Shown: positions 57,397 through 64,000 of the stretch, piece by piece
Position numbering within the stretch: position 1 is the stretch's first letter
Layout of the letters: each line of letters starts with the position of its first letter
Source of the DNA: Thiohalocapsa sp. ML1
Lineage (GTDB): Bacteria; Pseudomonadota; Gammaproteobacteria; Chromatiales; Chromatiaceae
NCBI RefSeq assembly: GCF_001469165.1
Contig: NZ_JABX01000017.1
Span: 55,118-119,117, forward strand
Direction of reading: 5' to 3'
DNA: 64,000 nt
Made by a program: the position numbers and the translations under genes
Notes under the pieces: model-generated
The model's database searches: none
What the model was told of the DNA's origin: nothing
Seen by the model: only the letters and a program-made list of their open reading frames with translations

Positions 57397-58344
57397 ATGA
57401 AGACCAATCGCAACGGTGAGTTTGTTCGCTGGGAGTCTGGCTTTCGCAACTGGGTGACGCCGGACGGCAGCCCCGGGCCGTCCGGCGACGGCGGTTTCCG
57501 CGCCGAGCCGGGCCGCTATCACCTGTATGTCTCCTACGCCTGCCCCTGGGCGCACCGCACGCTCATCGTGCGCGCGCTGAAGGGGCTTGAAGACCTGATC
57601 TCGGTGTCCGTCGTGCACCCCGTGATGCCGCCGGAGAGCTGGGTCTTCGGCGACTACCCGGGCGCGACGCCGGACCCTGTGCACGGGTACGAGAAACTGC
57701 ATCAGCTCTACGCGCACGCCGCGCCAGGCTTCGACGGCGTCGTGACGGTGCCGGTGCTCTACGACAAGGCGCGCGACACCATCGTCAACAACGAGTCGTC
57801 GGAGATCATCCGCATGCTGAACAGCGCCTTCGACGCCTTCGGGCGCGCGGACCTGGATCTGTACCCCGAGGCCTTGCGCACCGACATCGATGCGGTCAAC
57901 GATCTGGTCTACGACAACATCAACAACGGCGTCTACCGGGCCGGCTTCGCGACCAGCCAGAGCGCCTACGAGGCGGCCTTCGACGCGCTCTTCGCGACGC
58001 TCGACGAGCTGGAAGCCAGGCTCGCCACGCAACGCTACCTGGTCGGCGGTCGCATCACCGAGGCGGACTGGCGACTCTTCACGACCCTGGTCCGCTTCGA
58101 CGCGGTCTACCACGGCCACTTCAAGTGCAACTTGAGGCGCATCGTGGACTATCCCAGCCTCTGGGCCTACACCCGCGAGCTGTATCAGATGCCCGGCGTC
58201 GCCGAGACCGTGCGTATGGACCACATCAAGCTGCACTACTACGCCAGCCACACCGCCATCAACCCGACCGGCATCGTGCCCAAGGGGCCGGCGCTGGACT
58301 TTCTGGCGCCGCACGGGCGCGCGGCTCGCAGGACCGACGGCTGA
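57397..58344 (+). CDS. Glutathionyl-hydroquinone reductase (GST Xi class)
   Basis: The 315-residue protein starts at ATG 57397 (MKTNRNGEFVRWESGFRNWV) behind GGAGG. It has the Xi-class thioredoxin fold with catalytic Cys in SYACPWAHRTLIVRALKGLE, NNESSEIIRMLNSAF and the C-terminal helical domain (RYLVGGRITEADWRLFTTLVRF). It reduces glutathionyl-hydroquinones to hydroquinones. Length is normal. It lies divergent from the sensor kinase. Confidence 0.92.
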   Translation: MKTNRNGEFVRWESGFRNWVTPDGSPGPSGDGGFRAEPGRYHLYVSYACPWAHRTLIVRALKGLEDLISVSVVHPVMPPESWVFGDYPGATPDPVHGYEKLHQLYAHAAPGFDGVVTVPVLYDKARDTIVNNESSEIIRMLNSAFDAFGRADLDLYPEALRTDIDAVNDLVYDNINNGVYRAGFATSQSAYEAAFDALFATLDELEARLATQRYLVGGRITEADWRLFTTLVRFDAVYHGHFKCNLRRIVDYPSLWAYTRELYQMPGVAETVRMDHIKLHYYASHTAINPTGIVPKGPALDFLAPHGRAARRTDG

Positions 58345-58651
58345 GCCCGAGCCGGGGTGCGGGCGCGCCGCGCGCCAGTGCATTGCGTGTGCAGTTTGCG
58401 CGCATGCAACACATCCGTGCATCGGCGGCCGCTCGGGGCGCACGGCGGCCTGTCGTTGTACGCACCTGGCGGGCATCCAAGAACGCCGCGTCAGGCGCAG
58501 AATCCACGCAAGATTGACGGTTGCCACCCGCTGAAAGTGGCCTCCCGGCAAGGTCTGCCGCAGGCGCAGCGCTTGCTCGCCTGTCTACACCCGGGTCCGC
58601 GGCGGCGCCCCGCCCACCCGAGTCGTTCTGCACCTTCCGGCGGGCCACCGA
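58345..58651. other. Intergenic region, nothing recognised
   Basis: About 300 bp between the reductase stop and the truncated sensor. It contains no open frame with a ribosome-binding site and no clear repeat. Confidence 0.4.
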
Positions 58652-59017
58652 GTGAAGCATCTCAGCATCCAATCGAAGCTCATCCTAGCGCTGCTCCTCG
58701 TCAGCCTGTTCTCCGTGCTGATCGTGACCGTGATCGGCTACGTGCGCGCCCGGGATGCCTTCTCCGCCATGGCGCAGAACCAGCTCGTCGGCCAGCGGGT
58801 GGCCAAGACCAACGTACTGGAGAGCCTGCTCTCCAATATGCGCAATCAGGCGCGGAGCCTCGCCGACAGCCGAACGGGCGTTGCGGCCATGCAGGAGTTT
58901 GCCGACGCCTTCCGCACCCTCGAAGATGTGCATATCGACCCGGCGCTCGACGACTGCTCGACTGACCCGCCGCTTGCCGCGGGGCCGAGCCGCCATCACC
59001 GCCGTCCGCCCGCCTGA
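58652..59017 (+). pseudogene. Truncated membrane sensor N-terminus
   Basis: The GTG-started frame encodes MKHLSIQSKLILALLLVSLF and a signal-anchor helix, then a helical periplasmic region (LESLLSNMRNQARSLADSRT, AMQEFADAFRTLEDV). This resembles the start of nucleotide-cyclase or other transmembrane sensor proteins. After about residue 100 it changes to a Pro/Arg/His-rich tail (TDPPLAAGPSRHHRRPPA) and stops, followed by CCGCCTAGCCGG repeats. The second transmembrane helix and output domain are missing. Together with the damaged MscS gene downstream this suggests decay of one locus. Confidence 0.55.
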
Positions 59018-59087
59018 CCGCCCGCCTAGCCGGCCGCCTAGCCGCCCGACACGGCCGCGGCAACACATCACCCAATGAGCCGGAGCG

Positions 59088-59992
59088 ATGGACACGAGCA
59101 TCCTCTCTGAACCGATCCTGCCCTGGACCATCGCGTTGGCGGTGGGGTTTCCGCTGTTGATGGTGGCGCTCGGCGAGCTCTCGGCGCTGGGCCGTCGCCG
59201 CGGCTGGCCGGCGGCCGGCGTGGTTTCCGGGGTGCGCGTGCTGGTGGTGCCGACGCTCGCGCTCATCCTGTTCCTGCGCTACATCCTCGGCTTGCCGGAG
59301 GACAACACGGTCGTGCAGCTCGTCAAGACCGTGCTGTGGATCGCGGTGCTGTACCAGGGGTTGTCGTTCGTCAATCACGTCCTGTTCGGCGCGGCGCCGG
59401 AGGGCTCCTGGCAGGCTCGGGTACCGAGCCTGGTGCGCGACCTGGTGCGCTTTGCCGTGGTCGGGATCGGCGCGGCCTTCATCTACTCGGAGGTGTGGGG
59501 CAAGGAGATCGGCACCGCCTGGGCGGCGCTCGGGCTCGGCTCAGTGGTGATCGGTCTCGCGTTGCAGGAGCCGCTTGGCAACACGGTGTCCGGACTGATC
59601 CTGCTCGCAGAGCGCCCGCTGGCGGTGGGGGACTGGATCACCGTCGATGGCGTCACCGGCCGAGTGGTAGAGATCAACTGGCGCTCGGTGCGGCTGCAGA
59701 CGACGAGCCTGGAGCTCAAGATCGTGCCCAACTCGGCGCTCTATAAGGGCTCGTTCAGCAATCTCTCCCGCCCGACGCTCGAGCGCGCCGGCGGGGTGGA
59801 GCTCAGCTTCGCTTACGAGGTGCCGCCCAATCGGGGCAGGTGCTGGTCATCGCCCCCGCCGCCTTGCAACTGCTGCTGGAAGCTTCGCCGCGGCTGGTGC
59901 GGGCGATGGGGCATGTGCTGGAAAGCCGCCGCACGCTCATGCAGGGGCTCCGGCGAACGCCGTCGCTGGTGGCCCTCGGCCACACCGCCTGA
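59088..59992 (+). pseudogene. MscS-type channel with internal deletion into cNMP-binding domain remnant
   Basis: Residues 1-245 (59088 to about 59822) are a normal MscS-family start: several membrane helices, the MscS core with GLGSVVIGLALQEPLGNTVS and GLILLAERPLAVGDWITVDG, and the middle domain (LKIVPNSALYKGSFSNLSRP). After FAYEVPPN the frame becomes Arg/Trp/Pro-rich. A second frame from about 59825 to the TGA at 59990 encodes SGQVLVIAPAALQLLLEASP and RLVRAMGHVLESRRTLMQGL, the end of a cyclic-nucleotide-binding domain. MscS channels with C-terminal cNMP domains are known; the piece between has been lost with a frameshift. The product would be non-functional or truncated. Confidence 0.75.
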
Positions 59993-60061
59993 GCCTTGGC
60001 GGCATCTTCGGCCCTTGAGCAGTTGCTTGACGCAGCCGTTTGGCCCGAGGCGTCTGCGGCA

Positions 60062-61546
60062 TCAGTCGCCGGACGAGTCCGGCAGCGCCTCCCGACCCAC
60101 CCAGCAGCCGTGAAACCCGACCGGCACCCGGTGCGGCAGCGCCGCGGTGGCTTGAACGGACAGGTCCGCGGCGCGCAGTACGACCAAGTCGGTGCGGCCC
60201 TGCCCAACGCGATGAACCAGGCTCAATAGCCAGCCCTCGTCGCCGTCGGCGCCCGGCACCAGCATCGGCTCGCCGACGAGGTCGGCGTCGAAATCGCGGC
60301 TGACGAGCCGGCCCGTGGCGGTGTCGACCCGGTGGATCGACGTGAGATACGGCGCGCGCCGGCCCGGCGGTGCGCCGATGCCGTAGAGGATCGGCCGCGG
60401 CTCGCCGCAGACGCCGGGGCGGGTCACGGGCAGCTCGAAGGCGAGCTGCTCCAGCTCCGGCCCAAGGCTCAGGCGCTCGCAGCGCCGCCGAGCCGGGTCC
60501 ACGGCGAGCCGCTCCAAACGGGGCATGGCGCCGTCCGGCGGGTTGCGGAATAGGTCCTCCAGCGCATCGAACTGCGGATAGGCGCCGTAGCGGATCACGT
60601 CCAGTACCAGCCGCCCGGCGTCGTCGTCGTAGGCCCCGGCGACGTGGAAGACGAAGCCGGGCGGGCCTTGCAGCAGCACGGGCCGGTCGTCGCCGGGCGT
60701 CCGCGGCAGCAGCAGCACCTGCATGGGCCGATCCGTGGCGATGCAGAGCGAGCCCACCGCGGTGCTCAATCCCAGCACGGACTTGCGCAAATCAAAGTCC
60801 GCGTGCGGCAGCAGGAAGCAGAGCCAGCGACCGGTGACGGCAAAGTCGTGCACGAAGCTGAAACGATTGAGCGCATGCTGCCTTGGCGGGTCCATGACGC
60901 CGTCGGCGCCGATGCGATAGAGCATGAGCCGGTTCGGCGCGCCGGAGACGAGGCCGAAGCTCAGCAGCTCGCCGCTCTCGGCATCGAGGTAGGGGTGCGC
61001 GGTGAATGGCAACAGTGGCGCAGGGCGGCGGGACGGACGCGCGCGCGGGCGGCGCAGCGCGCCGTCGAAGTCCTCCTTGCTCAGCGTGGCCAGCGTCGCC
61101 GGGTCGAGCCGGTAGGGCGCGCCGCCTTCCCACAACGCCAGCAGCCGGCCGGCGTGCCAGCGCACGCTCGTGTTCGCCGCGTTCTTGAAGTTGAGCCGGA
61201 ACAGGTTGGCAAACAGCCCGCCCGGCAGGTTGGTGCCGAAGCTGCGGTACAGCATGCGTCCGGCGCGCTCCTCGGCGAGGTATTCCGCGGTGCGCACGAA
61301 GCGATTGGTGTAGCGGACCTGCCCGCCGGCGAGGTCGAGCCGGGTGACGTGGCCGTCGCCGTCGAACGGGTGCTGGTAGCGCTGCCCGCCGCGCTCGAAG
61401 CGGCCGGGGCCGTTGCGGAAGTAAACACCGTCGATGGTCGCCGGCAGCTCGCCGTGTACCGCCAGCGGCACGTCGGTGAGCTCCTCCGCGATGGTGGTGG
61501 TGGCCTCGGCCAAGCCGCGCAGCATGTCGTCGCCGGAGAGGTGCAC
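60062..61546 (-). CDS. Carotenoid oxygenase (RPE65/CCD family) 1
   Basis: The 494-residue protein starts at GTG 61546 (VHLSGDDMLRGLAEATTTIA), with AAGGA nine bases upstream; the longer open frame includes another gene. It has the seven-bladed propeller markers GVYFRNGPGRFERGGQRYQH, PFDGDGHVTRLDL and KNAANTSVRWHAGRLLALWE. The four iron-ligand histidines are in FTAHPYLDAESGE, FSFVHDFAVTG, GFVFHVAGAYDD and VGFHGCWVG. It cleaves or isomerises carotenoid-like substrates, cytosolic or membrane-attached. A 26-bp palindrome lies between it and yajD. Confidence 0.92.
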   Translation of the reverse strand: MHLSGDDMLRGLAEATTTIAEELTDVPLAVHGELPATIDGVYFRNGPGRFERGGQRYQHPFDGDGHVTRLDLAGGQVRYTNRFVRTAEYLAEERAGRMLYRSFGTNLPGGLFANLFRLNFKNAANTSVRWHAGRLLALWEGGAPYRLDPATLATLSKEDFDGALRRPRARPSRRPAPLLPFTAHPYLDAESGELLSFGLVSGAPNRLMLYRIGADGVMDPPRQHALNRFSFVHDFAVTGRWLCFLLPHADFDLRKSVLGLSTAVGSLCIATDRPMQVLLLPRTPGDDRPVLLQGPPGFVFHVAGAYDDDAGRLVLDVIRYGAYPQFDALEDLFRNPPDGAMPRLERLAVDPARRRCERLSLGPELEQLAFELPVTRPGVCGEPRPILYGIGAPPGRRAPYLTSIHRVDTATGRLVSRDFDADLVGEPMLVPGADGDEGWLLSLVHRVGQGRTDLVVLRAADLSVQATAALPHRVPVGFHGCWVGREALPDSSGD

Positions 61547-61637
61547 GTTGGCTGGTCCTTCGGTTGGGGGTGGTTGCCGGCTTTGGGCGTTTTGCCGGCG
61601 GGGCGGCGCGTCGAAGGGGCGTCGGCGAGACGCCGAC

Positions 61638-61663
61638 GCTCCAAAGCGCCGGCGCTTTGGAGC
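61638..61663. other. 26-bp perfect palindrome between yajD and carotenoid oxygenase 1
   Basis: GCTCCAAAGCGCC (61638-61650) and GGCGCTTTGGAGC (61651-61663) are exact inverted repeats without a spacer. Beside it is GCGTCGGC-GA-GACGCCGACGC-like DNA (about 61619-61639). The palindrome ends two bases before the yajD stop on the minus strand. It is REP-like and could act as transcription attenuator between the two genes. Confidence 0.75.
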
Positions 61664-61665
61664 GC

Positions 61666-62097
61666 TCAGTCCTTCCTCAGCAGGTCCGCGAGGGCACCGA
61701 AGGGCCGGTGCGAGCCGCCCTGGGCCTTGGAGCGCGCGCCCGGCGGTTCGTTCGCGTCCGGGTCGCGGCCCGCGGCGATGGCGGCGATGCGCTCCTCGAA
61801 CTTCTGATGCTCGTTGTCGTGGCAGTACAGGCAGAGGAGTTCCCAGTTGCTGCCGTCGGGTGGGTTGTTGTCGTGGTCCATGTCCTTGTGATGCACGGTC
61901 AGCTCGCGCAGGTTGGTGCGCTCGAAGCTCCGCCCGCAGCGCCCGCACACCCAGGCGTAGAGCTTCAGCGCCTGCTCGCGATAGCCAGCGGCGCGCTCGT
62001 CGCTCGCCCGGCGCGCGGAGGCGACGATGCGGTCGAGCTTGGCAGTGTCGATGGTGCGGCCGGTCTTGCCGTGCCGGGGCGGCTCTTTCTGGCTCAT
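61666..62097 (-). CDS. yajD: YajD family HNH nuclease
   Basis: The 143-residue protein starts at ATG 62097 (MSQKEPPRHGKTGRTIDTAK). It has an HNH core with two zinc CxxC pairs: YAWVCGRCGRSFERTNLREL, TVHHKDMDHDNNPPDGSNW (HNH histidine-asparagine region) and ELLCLYCHDNEHQKF. YajD proteins are conserved and their substrate is unknown. Seven AGTTTGA units begin 13 bases upstream of its start. A longer frame reading through these repeats ([11 protein letters not shown]) is not native. Confidence 0.85.
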   Translation of the reverse strand: MSQKEPPRHGKTGRTIDTAKLDRIVASARRASDERAAGYREQALKLYAWVCGRCGRSFERTNLRELTVHHKDMDHDNNPPDGSNWELLCLYCHDNEHQKFEERIAAIAAGRDPDANEPPGARSKAQGGSHRPFGALADLLRKD

Positions 62098-62109
62098 GCG
62101 TGAGATCCA

Positions 62110-62216
62110 AGTTTGAAGTTTGAAGTTTGAAGTTTGAAGTTTGAAGTTTGAAGTTTGAAGGGGCTGCGCGCACGCCCGCCCGATCTTCACACTTCAAACT
62201 TCACCCTTCAAACTTT
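62110..62216. repeat. Inverted heptamer arrays between yajD and carotenoid oxygenase 2
   Basis: Seven AGTTTGA units at 62110-62158, then GGGGCTGCGCGCACGCCCGC, then imperfect CTTCAAA/CTTCACA units at about 62185-62216. The arrays are inverted and point away from each other into the two divergent genes, so each gene has CTTCAAA repeats on its coding strand upstream of its ATG. Confidence 0.9.
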
Positions 62217-62266
62217 GTATTCTGACGCGCGCTCGATTCAGACTCACAACACGCTGTCCAACCCTG

Positions 62267-63772
62267 ATGACCCAGACCGATCCATCCTGCCGACTCTGGT
62301 CCGGCGCCGTGTCGCGCCCGGCCCGGGATTTCGCGACGACGCCGTTGCCGGTGACCGAGGGGCGGCTGCCCGCCGGCCTGCGCGGCACGCTGTACCGCAA
62401 CGGCCCGGCGCGGCTCGAGCGCGGCGGCCTGCGGGTCGGCCACTGGTTCGACGGCGACGGTGCGGTGCTGCGCGTGTGCTTCGCCGCCGGCGGCGCCGAG
62501 GCGACGTATCGCTACGTGCAGACCGACGGCCTTCGGCACGAGACCGCGGCCGGGCGGCTGCTCTACGGCAACTACGGCATGACGGCGCCGGGACCGATCT
62601 GGAACCACTGGCACCGGCCGCTCAAGAACGCCGCGAACACCTCGGTCATCGCACTGACGGACCGGCTGCTGGCGCTGTGGGAGGGCGGCGGCCCACACGC
62701 GCTGGACCTGGACACCCTCGCGACCCTGGACACCCCGGACCTCGCCGGGCCCGCCGGCCGGCTCGCGCAGCGCGAGCCTTTCTCCGCGCATCCGAAGCAG
62801 GACCCGGAGACGGGCGAGATCTACAACTTCGGCGTGTCGATCCCGGGGCGCAACGCCCGGCTCCTGCTCTATCGCTGCGACCGCGCCGGTCGGCTGCTGG
62901 CCAAGCAGCAGCACGACCTCGACGGCGTGCCGCTGATTCACGACTGGGTCATGTCGGGGCGCTATCTGGTGTTCCTGGTGCCGCCGGTGCGCATCGCCGT
63001 GCTGCCGGTGTTGCTCGGGCTCAAGTCCTACAGCGAGGCCATGGCCTGGCGCCCGGAGCTGGGCACGCAGATCCTGGTCTTCGACCGCGACACGCTGGCC
63101 CTTGTCGCCCGCGGCGAGACCGAGCCCTTCTACCAGTGGCACTTCGGCAACGGCGCCGCGGCCGACGGCGGCTGGCTGGTGCTGGATCTCGCGCGTTACC
63201 CGGATTTCAGCACCAACGAGCACCTGCGCGAAGTGGCCTCGGGGCGGACTACGACGCCCACGGAGGCGATGCTGTGGCGCCTGACGCTGGAGCCTCAGAC
63301 TGGCGCCGTGCAGGAGCTGGCCGAGATGAGTCCGCGCTCCATAGAGTTCCCGATGGTGGCGCCGGCCGACGTCGGCCGTCCCTGGCAGCGCACCTACCTA
63401 GCCGCACACCGACCCGGCACGGACACGACCGCGGAGCGCTACGACACGCTCGCCTGCTTCGACCACGTGCACGACCGGCTGGAGCTTGCCGACTTGGGCG
63501 ACGGCCGCTACCCGTCGGAGCCCGTCATCGCACCGGACGCGGACGACCCGACGCGGCTCTGGCTTATCTCCGTGGTCTACGACGGCAATGCCGACGCGGG
63601 CGAGGTTTGGGTGTTCGACGCCGCGGCACTCCCGGCCGGCCCGGTCTGCGTGCTCGCGCTGCCGGACGTGGTCCCGCTCAGCTTCCACGGCTGCTGGCGC
63701 CCGGCCGTGGGCCGGAGCGCCGACCTCCAGGTCGGCTCTTCGCCAGCGCATCCCGCTCTGTCGCCGTGTTGA
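62267..63772 (+). CDS. Carotenoid oxygenase (RPE65/CCD family) 2
   Basis: The 501-residue protein begins MTQTDPSCRLWSGAVSRPAR. It has GTLYRNGPARLERGGLRVGH, WFDGDGAVLRV, KNAANTSVIALTDRLLALWE and iron-ligand histidines in FSAHPKQDPETGE, PLIHDWVMSG, FYQWHFGNGAA and LSFHGCWRPA. It is a paralogue of oxygenase 1. The last 20 residues (GRSADLQVGSSPAHPALSPC) are read from the compound palindromic element, and the stop is inside it, so the native tail ended at or near FHGCW. Confidence 0.9.
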   Translation: MTQTDPSCRLWSGAVSRPARDFATTPLPVTEGRLPAGLRGTLYRNGPARLERGGLRVGHWFDGDGAVLRVCFAAGGAEATYRYVQTDGLRHETAAGRLLYGNYGMTAPGPIWNHWHRPLKNAANTSVIALTDRLLALWEGGGPHALDLDTLATLDTPDLAGPAGRLAQREPFSAHPKQDPETGEIYNFGVSIPGRNARLLLYRCDRAGRLLAKQQHDLDGVPLIHDWVMSGRYLVFLVPPVRIAVLPVLLGLKSYSEAMAWRPELGTQILVFDRDTLALVARGETEPFYQWHFGNGAAADGGWLVLDLARYPDFSTNEHLREVASGRTTTPTEAMLWRLTLEPQTGAVQELAEMSPRSIEFPMVAPADVGRPWQRTYLAAHRPGTDTTAERYDTLACFDHVHDRLELADLGDGRYPSEPVIAPDADDPTRLWLISVVYDGNADAGEVWVFDAAALPAGPVCVLALPDVVPLSFHGCWRPAVGRSADLQVGSSPAHPALSPC

Positions 63773-63868
63773 CCTGGAGGTCAACACTCCAGTCAACACT
63801 CCAGTCAACACTCCAGTCAACACTCCAGTCAACACTCCGGTCACTCCCGTCAACACCTCGGACATTAA
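63714..63868. repeat. Compound palindromic element, copy C (reversed) with 12-bp tandem repeat
   Basis: GCGCCGACCTCCAGGTCGGC (about 63717-63736), CGCTCTGTCGCCGT, GTTGACCTGGAGGTCAAC (about 63768-63786), then about five AGTCAACACTCC 12-bp units to 63838 and degenerate units to 63855. Order is the reverse of copies A and B. Another GCCGACCTCCAGGTCGGC stands at about 63971-63988, near the window edge. Confidence 0.8.
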
Positions 63869-64000
63869 ATGAAGACTACGAGAGCGACAGTGACGGAAGC
63901 CCGGTCTCATGTGCTCCGCAGCCAAGCGCTTGCCGGGCCGTCGCCGTGCCGGCCGTCGCCGGGCCGGAGAGCCGACCTCCAGGTCGGCCCTTCGCCAGCA

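Noticed and set aside
61666..62190. 174-codon reading of yajD through the heptamer array
   Set aside because: N-terminal part is repeat translation ([11 protein letters not shown]); the real start is the ATG at 62097.

Overview
This is a high-GC (about two-thirds G+C by eye) gammaproteobacterial chromosome segment. The order kdsC-lptCAB-rpoN-hpf-ptsN-hprK-rapZ-EIIA-ptsH-ptsI and the run mlaFEDCB-murA-hisGDC are typical of Chromatiales. A Thivi_2564-type small membrane protein, DUF2333, paired Crp/Fnr regulators, a GpgS-like glycosyltransferase and two carotenoid oxygenases point to a purple sulfur bacterium of the Chromatiaceae type; genus is not claimed. No rRNA, tRNA, CRISPR array or intact insertion sequence was seen.

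Layout. (1) 1-770: a repeat island. (2) 771-3410: an OmpA-like membrane protein and a coiled-coil partner. (3) 3909-7452: a small, visibly less GC-rich, defence-like block. It holds a beta-CASP metallo-beta-lactamase nuclease candidate, a PD-(D/E)XK-like protein and a HEPN/MNT toxin-antitoxin pair. (4) 7745-11769: three secreted proteins in one operon (a solute-binding-like protein fused to VWA, a second solute-binding-like protein and an unknown), with no transporter genes. (5) 12189-14413: an H-NS-like protein with a TTG start, and mgtE. (6) 14697-24397: the regulatory PTS, rpoN, and LPS export with KDO biosynthesis. (7) 24496-29216: a DUF72-like hypothetical, two Crp/Fnr regulators and small stress or envelope proteins (Thivi_2564, DUF2333, CsbD, lipoprotein). 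(8) 29486-40754: a giant cyclic beta-glucan synthase and a YgiQ radical SAM protein, the block flanked by two inverted 132-bp repeats. (9) 41648-42839: small envelope proteins on the minus strand. (10) 43548-51304: mlaFEDCB, murA, hisGDC. (11) 51495-59992: an EncFtn-type ferritin without encapsulin, a GpgS-like glycosyltransferase, a membrane gene broken by an amber codon, a Spy-like protein with its two-component system, a glutathionyl-hydroquinone reductase, and two decayed genes (a truncated sensor and an MscS channel with a deletion that reaches a cNMP-binding domain remnant). (12) 60062-63772: two carotenoid oxygenases around an HNH protein.

How genes work together. LptC/A/B and KdsC make and export LPS while MlaFEDCB keeps outer-membrane lipid asymmetry. 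The PTS proteins with HprK and RapZ form a phosphorelay without sugar permeases, so their role is regulatory. The beta-glucan synthase and the GpgS-like enzyme suggest osmoadaptation.

The most unusual feature is the density of short interspersed repeats: CTTCAAA heptamers directly upstream of four genes, compound palindromic elements, hexamer arrays and REP-like hairpins. Several of these supply stop codons or C-terminal tails to neighbouring genes. The best candidates for undescribed systems are the nuclease pair at 3909-6105 and the secreted SBP/VWA operon at 7745-11769.
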